A DNA stretch of 32,020 nt from JBDTNQ01 sp039933635. Its GTDB lineage: Bacteria > Acidobacteriota > Vicinamibacteria > Vicinamibacterales > SCN-69-37. The first letter of the stretch is position 1. Every line of letters starts with the position of its first letter. Location: contig JBDTNQ010000042.1 in the NCBI GenBank assembly GCA_039933635.1, positions 1-32,020 on the forward strand, written 5' to 3'. Below are positions 21,976 through 29,010 of this stretch, piece by piece. The position numbers were made by a program, and so were the translations under genes. The notes beneath the pieces are model-generated. The model was not told the DNA's origin. It did not search any database and saw only the letters and a list, made by a program, of their open reading frames with translations.

Positions 21976-23027
21976 GCGCGCCGACGGCGCGAGGATGGTC
22001 CGAACGCCGCCCAGAGACCGATCAACGTGATGGTGCCGGCCGAGCCGAGCGCGATGTTGCGTGGCCACACGGCATGATGCGGCAATCCCGTGATGTCCAC
22101 CGCGAGCGCCTGTCCGAGGGGCATCTGCGGCAGCACTCCCATCACCAGGGGTTGTCCCTGCTGCACGGACGACTGCTTGGTGGACAGTTGCTCGGAGACG
22201 AGATCGAGGTCGCCGGTCTTGAGCCCAAACATGCCGAACGGCTCGGCCTCGATCGGCCACTTCTGCCGCAGGTGCGCCGTCGGACCGCTGTAAGGCAACT
22301 CGAATGCCACGTTGACGCTCGTCACGCCGGGAGCAAACGGCCCCAGCACCGTGACGCGCGATCCGTTCACCTTCGCTTGAGGCGTTGACTGCTCCATCAT
22401 GCCGGCGCCGCGCGCTTCGGCAGGCAGGTCAATCAGCAGCGGGCCGCCGACATCCACCGGCGACGAACTGCCGTTCACAATCTGCAAGGCGTAGTAGACG
22501 TTCAGCCGCTCGTCCGAGTAGTCCGTGACGATCCGGGATTGCGGTCCGATGATGACCTTGCCCGGGATCGCCGGCCCCTGCGGCATTGCCGGCGCGGGCG
22601 CCGTGCCGGCCGCCGGGGCGTTCCCCGATCCGCTTGCCACCAGCACGAAGCGGACAGCCGTGTCACCGATCGTAATGACCTGCGACTCGAGCCGTTGTCC
22701 ATCGACGGTCGCGACGGCCTGCAGCCGTGCCCCGCTCTTCAGGCCGTCGACCTGCGCGCGTCCGCTCTCGCCGGTCTTCACGGTCTTCGACGAGCCATCC
22801 ACCGTGAACACCACGTCCACGCCGGCCAGATTGTTCGCAAAACTGTCACGGACAACGCGCACGGATACGGTTCCGGCCGGCAGGCTCGTGTCGGGAAGCG
22901 GAACACCGGACGCCTGCTTGATGTCCATCTGCGCCGAGGCGGTCGTGACGACTGGACCGACCAGCGCTATGACTCCGACGGCCAAGCCCACGGCGAGTCG
23001 GACGACGGCACCAGGCAGGAGCCTCAT
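21972..23027 (-). CDS. Exported carboxypeptidase-regulatory-like protein in the ccm operon
   Basis: From ATG 23027 (ATGA overlap with the preceding stop) the protein has 351 residues. It has a signal peptide ending in TTASAQ, an N-terminal beta domain of carboxypeptidase-regulatory/transthyretin type (GTVSVRVVRDSFANNLAGVDVVFTVDG and GRAQVDGLKSGARLQAVA, about residues 50-135), a Pro/Ala linker, a second beta domain (SRIVTDYSDERLNVYYALQIVN, about 170-290), and a C-terminal helix LGSAGTITLIGLWAAFG before an Arg-rich tail. Thus most of it should lie in the periplasm, anchored by the last helix. It has no Cys suited to thiol chemistry. The function is unknown; the operon position implies a part in cytochrome c assembly or in folding an associated complex. 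Confidence 0.75.
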   Translation of the reverse strand: MRLLPGAVVRLAVGLAVGVIALVGPVVTTASAQMDIKQASGVPLPDTSLPAGTVSVRVVRDSFANNLAGVDVVFTVDGSSKTVKTGESGRAQVDGLKSGARLQAVATVDGQRLESQVITIGDTAVRFVLVASGSGNAPAAGTAPAPAMPQGPAIPGKVIIGPQSRIVTDYSDERLNVYYALQIVNGSSSPVDVGGPLLIDLPAEARGAGMMEQSTPQAKVNGSRVTVLGPFAPGVTSVNVAFELPYSGPTAHLRQKWPIEAEPFGMFGLKTGDLDLVSEQLSTKQSSVQQGQPLVMGVLPQMPLGQALAVDITGLPHHAVWPRNIALGSAGTITLIGLWAAFGPSSRRRRA

Positions 23028-23590
23028 GACAGTCGCGCTCCGCACTGCTTGCAGAAGCGCGCGTCCCGATCGTTCACCGTGTGACAACTCCCACACTCCC
23101 CTGCTTGCCGCGTCTCAATCGGTTCACCAACGGCCTTCGGTTCACCAACGGCCTTCACCGGTGGCTCGTCCTCGGACTCGAGCTGCGCAATCAACGCCAT
23201 GGCGCGCATTCGCAGACGCCCGCCGATCTCGGCGAAATCCGCGTCGCTGACCTTGCGCATCGCGTGATCGAACTCGAGTTCCTTGAGGGCCCGCAGCACG
23301 AGCGCCTTGTCGCGCTCCAACTCGAGACGCACGCGGTTGCTCAAGGGCGTGGCCGCGCGTGCGCTCAGGCCGAACAGCCCGGCCAGCGCGTGGTGCACCG
23401 CCGTGGCCGCGCCGCCCGCCGCGAGAATGGCGGCGCTCAGCACCAGCAACGCGAGCGGATGGGTGTGGCGCGACGCCACGACCGCCCACGTCGCCCCCGC
23501 CATCGCGAGGATGAAATAGAAGTGCCAGGGTTGAAAGCTGGAGTCGACGCGCCCGGCGCGTCCGGCCTCAGTCGAGGTCTCGGAGCTCAT
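23024..23590 (-). CDS. Zinc-ribbon membrane protein in the ccm operon
   Basis: The ATG at 23590 gives 188 residues and overlaps the ccmFH stop by 23 bases. Two TM helices are at about 22-40 and 46-66. A helical cytoplasmic segment follows (RVRLELERDKALVLRALKELEFDHAMRKVSDADF, about 87-120), then a linker with the repeated VKAVGEPKAVGEP and a C-terminal zinc ribbon with Cys166, Cys169, Cys180 and Cys183 (CGSC...CKQC). Such small zinc-ribbon proteins occur beside ccm genes in acidobacterial genomes as I recall, but I know of no assigned function. The four Cys would bind zinc in the cytoplasm. A role as an assembly factor or scaffold is inference. Confidence 0.75.
   Translation of the reverse strand: MSSETSTEAGRAGRVDSSFQPWHFYFILAMAGATWAVVASRHTHPLALLVLSAAILAAGGAATAVHHALAGLFGLSARAATPLSNRVRLELERDKALVLRALKELEFDHAMRKVSDADFAEIGGRLRMRAMALIAQLESEDEPPVKAVGEPKAVGEPIETRQAGECGSCHTVNDRDARFCKQCGARLS
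23121..23156. repeat. Perfect 2 x 18-bp tandem repeat
   Basis: Two adjoining identical 18-base units (23121-23138 and 23139-23156) lie inside the zinc-ribbon gene and encode the doubled KAVGEP linker element. They could vary in copy number by slippage without breaking the frame. Confidence 0.85.
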
Positions 23591-26030
23591 CGTCCAATCG
23601 GTCTTCGAGGTCGTGGCGCGAATCGGCGGTGATGACCGGGTCCGGCTCGTGGTCCTTCCGACGCGTCCACCGCACCGCCATGCCAGCGACCACGCCAATG
23701 CCGAGCAGCCCCGCGGCATACGGAAAAGCCCATGCGAGGCGGTTGAACCCGCGATCCGGAGGCCGCGACAGGATGTCTTCGCTGCCGAAGTCCTTCACGA
23801 ACGCGGCAAGAATCTGATCCTTCGTGAGGCCCTTCGCAATCAGCCCTGCGAGCTTCGCGCGTTGAGCGGCCTTGCCTTCGCAGTTGGGCATGCCGCAGTT
23901 CTGCGCAGTCAGCCTGCATCCGCACGTGCACATGATCTCGCTCATGAGCTCGCGCTCCACGGCGGACTCGGGGATCACACCTGACGGTGTCTGCGCCCGC
24001 GCCAACCCCGGCACGGTCAGCACCAGGAACAGCAGGAGAGCGGTCGTCACCGAGCCCTGGGGGACCTTCGCGGTCGCAAACGCGATCGCACGCTCCGGAA
24101 GGAACGCGACAATCGATCCCATGACCATGATGCCGACGCCAAGCCAGATCCAGTTCACGAGCGGGTTGATGTGTACCTGGAAGTGCGCCGACTGATCTCC
24201 AGCCTCGTAGCTCGCCAGCACAACGTAGAAGTCCTCGGCGGGCGTGCGACGCAGGGCCACCTCAGTCGTGGGCTCCTGCTCGTGTCCGACGAAGAACCAC
24301 CGCGCCGGGTACATGTTCGCGAACGCCTTGCCGCTGCGCGTGACGGTCAGATCCGCCGTGACCATCTGCTTGGCCGGGTCTTGCGTCACCGTGAGCGCGT
24401 TGTAGGTCACCGCGTACGGCTTCATGTCGCTGAACGTCTCGCCTGGTTTCAACGAGATGGTCTCGCTCCGCTCGAAGCCCCTGCCAGCAAAGCCCAGGAA
24501 CACCAGCACGATGCCGATGTGGACGATGTAGCCGCCGTATCGACGCCGCGAACGCGAGAAGAGCCCCACGAGCGCCGTGAACCGGTCGGTGCCCGTCGCC
24601 CGATGGCGCACGGACGCGCCGCGTACGAATTCCTGCCCAATGGACGTGGCCACGAAGGCGCACAACGTGAAGGACAGGCCCGACGCCCAGATCGGGATGT
24701 GCACGACCAGGCAGGTGACGATGACGGCCGCGGCGGCGAGCGCGGGCCACAGGAACTGCTCCACCAGGTTCGTCACGGTCGACTTGCGCCAGGCCAGCAG
24801 CGGGCCGACGCCCGTGAGAAACAGCATGATGAACCCGACCGGGATCATCCACTGATTGAAGAACGGGGCGCCGACGGTCACCCGTTCCCCGCGAACCGCC
24901 TCGCTCAGCGTCGGAAACATCGTGGCGAAGAGCGTGAAGAACGCTGCGAACAACAGGACCCAGTTGTTCACCAGAAACGCGGCTTCACGCGAGGCCCACG
25001 AGTCGAGCTCATTGCGAGACCTCAGCAGCGGCATCCGGTAGATGACCAGGCCGAAGCTGAGCACCAGGGTCAGGATCATGAAGCCGGTGAAGAGCATGGC
25101 CAGTTCGCGGTCTTCGCCAAACGCATGCACCGACTGCACGACGCCCGAGCGCGTCATGAACGTCCCGAAAATCGTGAGGAAGAACGTGACGATGACGAGC
25201 GACACGTTCCAGATCTTGAGCATCCCGCGCCGCTCCTGCACCATCACGGAGTGCAGGAACGCGGTCGCGGTGAACCATGGCAGGAGTCCGGCGTTTTCGA
25301 CGGGGTCCCACATCCAGTAGCCGCCCCACCCCAGCTCCTCGTACGCCCAGAGCGCACCGAGCGTCAGGCCGACCGTCAGGAATACCCACGCAAACATCGT
25401 CCACCGCCGCACCGCGGTCAGCCAGCCGTCGTCGAGCTGACCACTCGCGAGCGCCCCGATCCCGAACGCGAACGGAATCGCCATCCCCGTGAAGCCGAGG
25501 TAGAGCATCGGCGGGTGGATGGCCATGTAGTAGTTCTGGAGCAGCGGGTTGAGGCCCTGCCCATCGGTCGGATGGCTGGTGAGAAAGGTGCTGAAGGGAT
25601 TGTTGTGAATCACCATCAAGAAGAGAAAGAACATCTCGATGATGGCGAGCGTGACGACGACCCACGGGATGAGCAGCCGATGACGCTCACGGTTGATGGC
25701 GATGGCGATGCTGCCAAATATCGCCAGCAGCGTCGTCCAGAACATGATCGAACCGTCGAGTCCGCCCCAGTACGACGCGAACTTGTAGAACATCGGCTGC
25801 GCCGTGTTCGAGTAGTGCTGGACGTATTTGATGGTGTAGTCGCCGGTCACGAACGCGTGAATCATCACCGCAGATGCCACGAGCATCAGCGCGGTGACGG
25901 CGTGGTAAAGACCGACGCCGCCGTCGACGAGAGCCAGGCGCTGGCGACGGGCGCCCACGAGCGAAACGGAAAAGGCGGCGCTCGCAAGAACGAACGTCAG
26001 CAGCAGGATGAACGAACCAAGGACTGCCAT
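23568..26030 (-). CDS. CcmF-CcmH fusion protein, haem lyase
   Basis: A single 820-residue frame begins at ATG 26030, directly after the ccmE stop. Residues ~1-650 are CcmF, with ~15 TM helices, FHxxxxF-type histidine segments and the WWD domain ELGWGGYWMWDPVENAGLLPWF (about 232-253), which binds haem. The last ~140 residues are a CcmH-type domain: a signal/TM-like helix (LLLFLVLTVPGLARAQ), then VERELMSEIMCTCGCRLTAQNCGMPNC with Cys701, 703, 705, 712 and 717, ending in a TM helix. CcmH normally has LRCxxC to reduce apocytochrome; here the pattern is CxCxC with two more Cys. In the canonical operon these are separate genes. No CcmG or CcmI is in the window. Confidence 0.9.
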   Translation of the reverse strand: MAVLGSFILLLTFVLASAAFSVSLVGARRQRLALVDGGVGLYHAVTALMLVASAVMIHAFVTGDYTIKYVQHYSNTAQPMFYKFASYWGGLDGSIMFWTTLLAIFGSIAIAINRERHRLLIPWVVVTLAIIEMFFLFLMVIHNNPFSTFLTSHPTDGQGLNPLLQNYYMAIHPPMLYLGFTGMAIPFAFGIGALASGQLDDGWLTAVRRWTMFAWVFLTVGLTLGALWAYEELGWGGYWMWDPVENAGLLPWFTATAFLHSVMVQERRGMLKIWNVSLVIVTFFLTIFGTFMTRSGVVQSVHAFGEDRELAMLFTGFMILTLVLSFGLVIYRMPLLRSRNELDSWASREAAFLVNNWVLLFAAFFTLFATMFPTLSEAVRGERVTVGAPFFNQWMIPVGFIMLFLTGVGPLLAWRKSTVTNLVEQFLWPALAAAAVIVTCLVVHIPIWASGLSFTLCAFVATSIGQEFVRGASVRHRATGTDRFTALVGLFSRSRRRYGGYIVHIGIVLVFLGFAGRGFERSETISLKPGETFSDMKPYAVTYNALTVTQDPAKQMVTADLTVTRSGKAFANMYPARWFFVGHEQEPTTEVALRRTPAEDFYVVLASYEAGDQSAHFQVHINPLVNWIWLGVGIMVMGSIVAFLPERAIAFATAKVPQGSVTTALLLFLVLTVPGLARAQTPSGVIPESAVERELMSEIMCTCGCRLTAQNCGMPNCEGKAAQRAKLAGLIAKGLTKDQILAAFVKDFGSEDILSRPPDRGFNRLAWAFPYAAGLLGIGVVAGMAVRWTRRKDHEPDPVITADSRHDLEDRLDDELRDLD

Positions 26031-26438
26031 TTACTTGCCGCCAGTGCCGGTCGCCTGGTACTTCGACGGACACTTCGCGACCACGCCGTTCTCGTCCACT
26101 TTGTAGCCAGTCGACGTGAGCCGACCCTTCAGCACGACCTCGGCACCGTCCTTGAACGTGTCCGGCACGACGCCGGTATAGTCGGCCCGGACCTCCGAGT
26201 CACCGTTCTTGACCATGAAGCGATAGTCCAGCGTGTCAGGCTTGCGCTGAATGGATCCCGCCACGACGAAGCCGTGAAGCTGCAAGGCCTTCCCGTACCA
26301 CGCTGGCGCGGATGGCATCACCTCATTCACTTCCTTGAAGTATTGGGCGTTCTCGCGCATCGTCGTGGCCAAAAGCGTCGCGAAGGCACCGCCGATGACG
26401 ACGACCGCGATCAGCACTCGGATGAGCTTCTTGGACAT
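26031..26438 (-). CDS. ccmE: Haem chaperone CcmE, Cys-type variant
   Basis: The 135-residue protein has one TM helix (about residues 6-25) and a periplasmic OB-fold. The haem-binding motif reads VVAKCPSKYQ: Cys123 takes the place of the usual His of HxxxY, with Tyr127 retained. Cys-type CcmE is known from archaea and Desulfovibrio (the System I* variant), where haem is bound through the Cys. It starts the ccm operon; its TAA is followed at once by the ATG of the ccmFH fusion. The length is within the usual range and the CxxxY motif is complete. Confidence 0.93.
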   Translation of the reverse strand: MSKKLIRVLIAVVVIGGAFATLLATTMRENAQYFKEVNEVMPSAPAWYGKALQLHGFVVAGSIQRKPDTLDYRFMVKNGDSEVRADYTGVVPDTFKDGAEVVLKGRLTSTGYKVDENGVVAKCPSKYQATGTGGK

Positions 26439-26515
26439 CGCAGAATTTCTCCAGTCTTAGTCAGGATACGGCCGGGCTGCCAGCCGAAGCAACCCCGGCC
26501 TCGCGATACTGCGGG

Positions 26516-27100
26516 TCAGCCCCCGCCCAGGGGGGACAGGGGCAGGCTGTCGGTCGCCTCAGCCAGGGACCGGGCCAGGGTTGCCAGCGGCAAGCCGACG
26601 ACGTTCGAATAGGACCCCTCGATCCGGGTGATGAACCGCGCGGCCCGTCCCTGGATCGCGTAGGCGCCAGCCTTGTCCATCGGCTCTCCGCTCGCCACGT
26701 ACCATCGGATTTCATCATCGGTGAGGCGCTCGAACCAGACACGCGTCGTGTCGACGCTGGTGATCCGGTGATGTCCGACGACCGCCAAGCCCGTGAGGAC
26801 GTCGTGGGCTCGATTGCTCAAGCGGCGAAGCATGCGGGCGGCGTCCGTCTCATCGACCGGCTTGCCGAAGACGTCGCCGTCCACCACCACGGCGGTGTCG
26901 GCCGCGACCACGACGCGATCGGGAAATCGCGCGATCGCCGCTTCAGCTTTGAGCGTGGCAATGCGCTCGACGTATGCCGGCGGCGCTTCGCCTGGACGCT
27001 GCTGTTCGTCGACGTTCATCGGAGACGCCTCGCAGGCGTAGCCGGCTTCGGCCAGCAACAGCCGGCGGCGCGGGGACGCGGACGCCAGGAGCAATATCAT
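26516..27100 (-). CDS. maf: Maf-like nucleotide pyrophosphatase
   Basis: The 194-residue protein starts at ATG 27100. It carries the Maf signature LLLASASPRRRLLLAEAG (residues 2-19), VVAADTAVVVDGDVFGKP, and later MDKAGAYAIQGRAARFITRIEGSYSNVVGLPL, with the acidic and Lys/Gln residues of the active site. Maf proteins hydrolyse dTTP/UTP or modified nucleotides and are thought to clean up the nucleotide pool or act in septum control. CATACT on the minus strand ends exactly seven bases before the ATG, implying a leaderless mRNA. It lies 77 bases upstream of ccmE and may be co-transcribed. Confidence 0.93.
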   Translation of the reverse strand: MILLLASASPRRRLLLAEAGYACEASPMNVDEQQRPGEAPPAYVERIATLKAEAAIARFPDRVVVAADTAVVVDGDVFGKPVDETDAARMLRRLSNRAHDVLTGLAVVGHHRITSVDTTRVWFERLTDDEIRWYVASGEPMDKAGAYAIQGRAARFITRIEGSYSNVVGLPLATLARSLAEATDSLPLSPLGGG

Positions 27101-27113
27101 TGCCTCTAGTATG
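27101..27113 (-). promoter_or_regulatory. -10 box spaced for a leaderless mRNA (maf)
   Basis: CATACT (minus strand, 27113-27108) is followed by seven bases and ATG 27100. The spacing matches the other two leaderless-type promoters of the window. No Shine-Dalgarno is visible before maf. Confidence 0.45.
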
Positions 27114-27138
27114 AGCCACGGCACGGGCGTCGCTCCTG

Positions 27139-27151
27139 TAGAATCGCTCCC
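27139..27151 (+). promoter_or_regulatory. -10 box spaced for a leaderless mRNA (DUF721 gene)
   Basis: TAGAAT (27139-27144) and then seven bases precede GTG 27152. The sequence TAGAATCG followed by a C-rich stretch and GTG is shared with the promoter at 7765. No Shine-Dalgarno is seen. Confidence 0.55.
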
Positions 27152-27463
27152 GTGGAACGCGTTGATTCGACCGCCGCGCGTGCGATGCGTCTCCTGCTCG
27201 CGGAACAACCCTTGACGGAAGCCAAAGTGCGGTTCGTGTGGGCCCTGGTGGCGGGTCCTGCGATGACGCGCGCGTCGACCGCGACGTTCACTGACGGCAC
27301 GCTCGCGGTCCGCACCAAGAGCGACTCCTGGCGTCAGGCCGTCGAGCGCGCGCGCCCCGCCATGCACGCGCGTCTGGCCGAGTTCCTTGGACCGGGCGTG
27401 GTACGCGCCATCAGCGTCATGAGCGACGACACCATCCGACGCACGCTCCATCACCGCCCCTAG
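27152..27463 (+). CDS. DUF721 (DciA-like) protein
   Basis: GTG 27152 gives 103 residues; ATG 27185 is an alternative but the promoter spacing favours the GTG. The DUF721 pattern is clear: RFVWALVAGPAMTRASTATFTDGTLAVRTKSDSWRQAVERARPAMHARLAEFLG, matching the W...VG..ia.hs.p..l.dG.L.v.v.s..W..el motif. DciA, the well-known DUF721 member, loads the replicative helicase in many bacteria; short acidobacterial members like this one have not been assigned that role to my knowledge. It shares a 51-base divergent gap with maf and is followed at 10 bases by a dehydrogenase gene. Confidence 0.82.
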   Translation: MERVDSTAARAMRLLLAEQPLTEAKVRFVWALVAGPAMTRASTATFTDGTLAVRTKSDSWRQAVERARPAMHARLAEFLGPGVVRAISVMSDDTIRRTLHHRP

Positions 27464-27473
27464 CCGCCACACC

Positions 27474-28352
27474 GTGATCACCGACGAGCCCGCCACCGAC
27501 GACGTCCGCACCGTCGTCGTCATTGGCGCCGGCACGATGGGCAGCGGCATCGCACAGGTCTTCGCGCAGTCCGGCTTCGCGGTCGGTCTGCAGGATGCCA
27601 CGCCGGAGGCGCTGGTCCGCGCCCGCGACACGATCACGCGCAGTCTGTCCCGGCTGATTGAGAAAGGCGCGCTGAGTACGGCAGGGCGCGATCAGGCGAT
27701 CGCACGGCTGAGCGTCGGGACGGATCTCGACGTGGTGAGCCGCGCCGATCTCGTCGTCGAAGCCATCACCGAGGACGCGGACGCCAAGCGACGCGTGTTC
27801 AGCGTGATCGATCGCCTCGCGCCGTCGCACGCGTGCCTCGCGTCGAACACCTCGTCGATCTCCATCACGCTGCTCGCGTCCGCGACGGGCCGGCCCGATC
27901 GCGTGGTCGGGCTGCACTTCATGAATCCCGTGCCGTTGATGGCGCTCGTCGAGGTGGTGCGCGGCCGAGAGACGTCGACGGCCACCATGGCGAAGGCGCA
28001 CGCGATCTGCCAGGCCCTGGGCAAGACGGCCGTCGAGTCCGCCGACGCGCCAGGATTCATCGCCAACCGCGTGCTGATGCCCATGATCAACGAGGCGGCG
28101 TTCACGTTGGTGGAAGGTGTGGGTAGCGCCGAGGCCATCGACACCGTCATGCGCCTCGGGATGCGTCACCCCATGGGCCCGCTTGCGTTGGCCGATCTGA
28201 TCGGCCTCGACGTGTGCGTGGCGATCCTCGACGTCATGCGCGACGGCCTGCAGGACGACAAGTACGAGGCCTGCCCGCTCCTCCGCCGGCTGGTCGCGGA
28301 AGGACGACTCGGCCGAAAGACTGGCCGCGGCTTCTACGAGTACGCGGGCTAG
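27474..28352 (+). CDS. 3-hydroxyacyl-CoA (3-hydroxybutyryl-CoA) dehydrogenase
   Basis: The 292-residue protein starts at GTG 27474, 10 bases after the DUF721 stop. The NAD-binding motif VVVIGAGTMGSGIAQVFA is near residues 13-30. Also present are LASNTSSISI (catalytic-pocket Ser and Asn), GLHFMNPVPLM with the active-site His, and DAPGFIANRVLMPMINEA. It is the short, single-function type (about 285 residues) that oxidises 3-hydroxybutyryl-CoA in fatty-acid or butyrate metabolism. Its TAG stop forms the palindrome CTAG with the stop of the convergent gene. Confidence 0.93.
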   Translation: MITDEPATDDVRTVVVIGAGTMGSGIAQVFAQSGFAVGLQDATPEALVRARDTITRSLSRLIEKGALSTAGRDQAIARLSVGTDLDVVSRADLVVEAITEDADAKRRVFSVIDRLAPSHACLASNTSSISITLLASATGRPDRVVGLHFMNPVPLMALVEVVRGRETSTATMAKAHAICQALGKTAVESADAPGFIANRVLMPMINEAAFTLVEGVGSAEAIDTVMRLGMRHPMGPLALADLIGLDVCVAILDVMRDGLQDDKYEACPLLRRLVAEGRLGRKTGRGFYEYAG

Positions 28353-28876
28353 CCTCCGCGCGGCCGCCACCAGCGCCGGGTGCGCACCCAGAACATCAGC
28401 GCGGCGATCGGAGCCAGGATGAGAAACTCACGCGTCGCCGCGCGCATCACCTGGAGCGTGAACCCGTGCTCCGTCCATCGCCGCGGGATCGGAAGGAACA
28501 CGTCCCACGCCGTGATGAAGTAGTCGCGCGAAAACGGCCACCACGCGAGGATCCCAAGTGGTGCCGCCCTGTCGGTGCCGAGCGAATCGAGCACCGCGTG
28601 GCTGAACCAGGCGCAGCACACGGCCAGCCACGTTCGCGCGCGCGTTCGTGCCACGGGCCAGCGCATGACGACGGCCGCCGTGGCCACGATCATGGCGGCG
28701 CCAATGCTGTGAGACTCAGCGCGATGGCGGCCGATCAGCAGGTCGAGATCGGGCGCAACCCCAAGTGCGGCGAAGATCGCGGCCTGTGTCCACACGGCGC
28801 GCGGCGTGGCGGGAGGCGGCGCCACGGCCCAGCCAACGGTCAGTGCGGCGAGGGCGTGGCCAACAGGTGAAGGCAC
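28349..28876 (-). CDS. YdjM-like membrane-bound metal-dependent hydrolase (DUF457)
   Basis: The 175-residue protein starts at ATG 28876. It shows the YdjM/DUF457 pattern: MPSPVGHALAAL, APDLDLLIGRHRAESHSIG with Asp and His residues of a putative metal site, and WFSHAVLDSLGTD. Four TM helices are likely. Members are called metal-dependent hydrolases but few have known substrates; in E. coli YdjM is LexA-controlled. No LexA box was recognised upstream. The stop overlaps by four bases the end of the dehydrogenase gene on the other strand. Confidence 0.87.
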   Translation of the reverse strand: MPSPVGHALAALTVGWAVAPPPATPRAVWTQAAIFAALGVAPDLDLLIGRHRAESHSIGAAMIVATAAVVMRWPVARTRARTWLAVCCAWFSHAVLDSLGTDRAAPLGILAWWPFSRDYFITAWDVFLPIPRRWTEHGFTLQVMRAATREFLILAPIAALMFWVRTRRWWRPRGG

Positions 28877-29010
28877 GGCAACAGGCTATCTCGGACGACG
28901 GGTCACCGTCGCTGGCCGCACGGCTCGCGACCTGGACCGCGCGTTCACGGACACGGCGGGCATGGGCTCAGCCGTGCACAGCCCGCACTTCCGCTGACTT
29001 CGTCTTGATC

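Noticed and set aside
24171..26612. 813-residue open frame on the plus strand
   Set aside because: It is antisense to ccmFH and ccmE, is rich in Arg, Glu, Asp, His and Gln without any domain, and arises from the codon bias of high-GC genes. The opposite strand encodes clear families.
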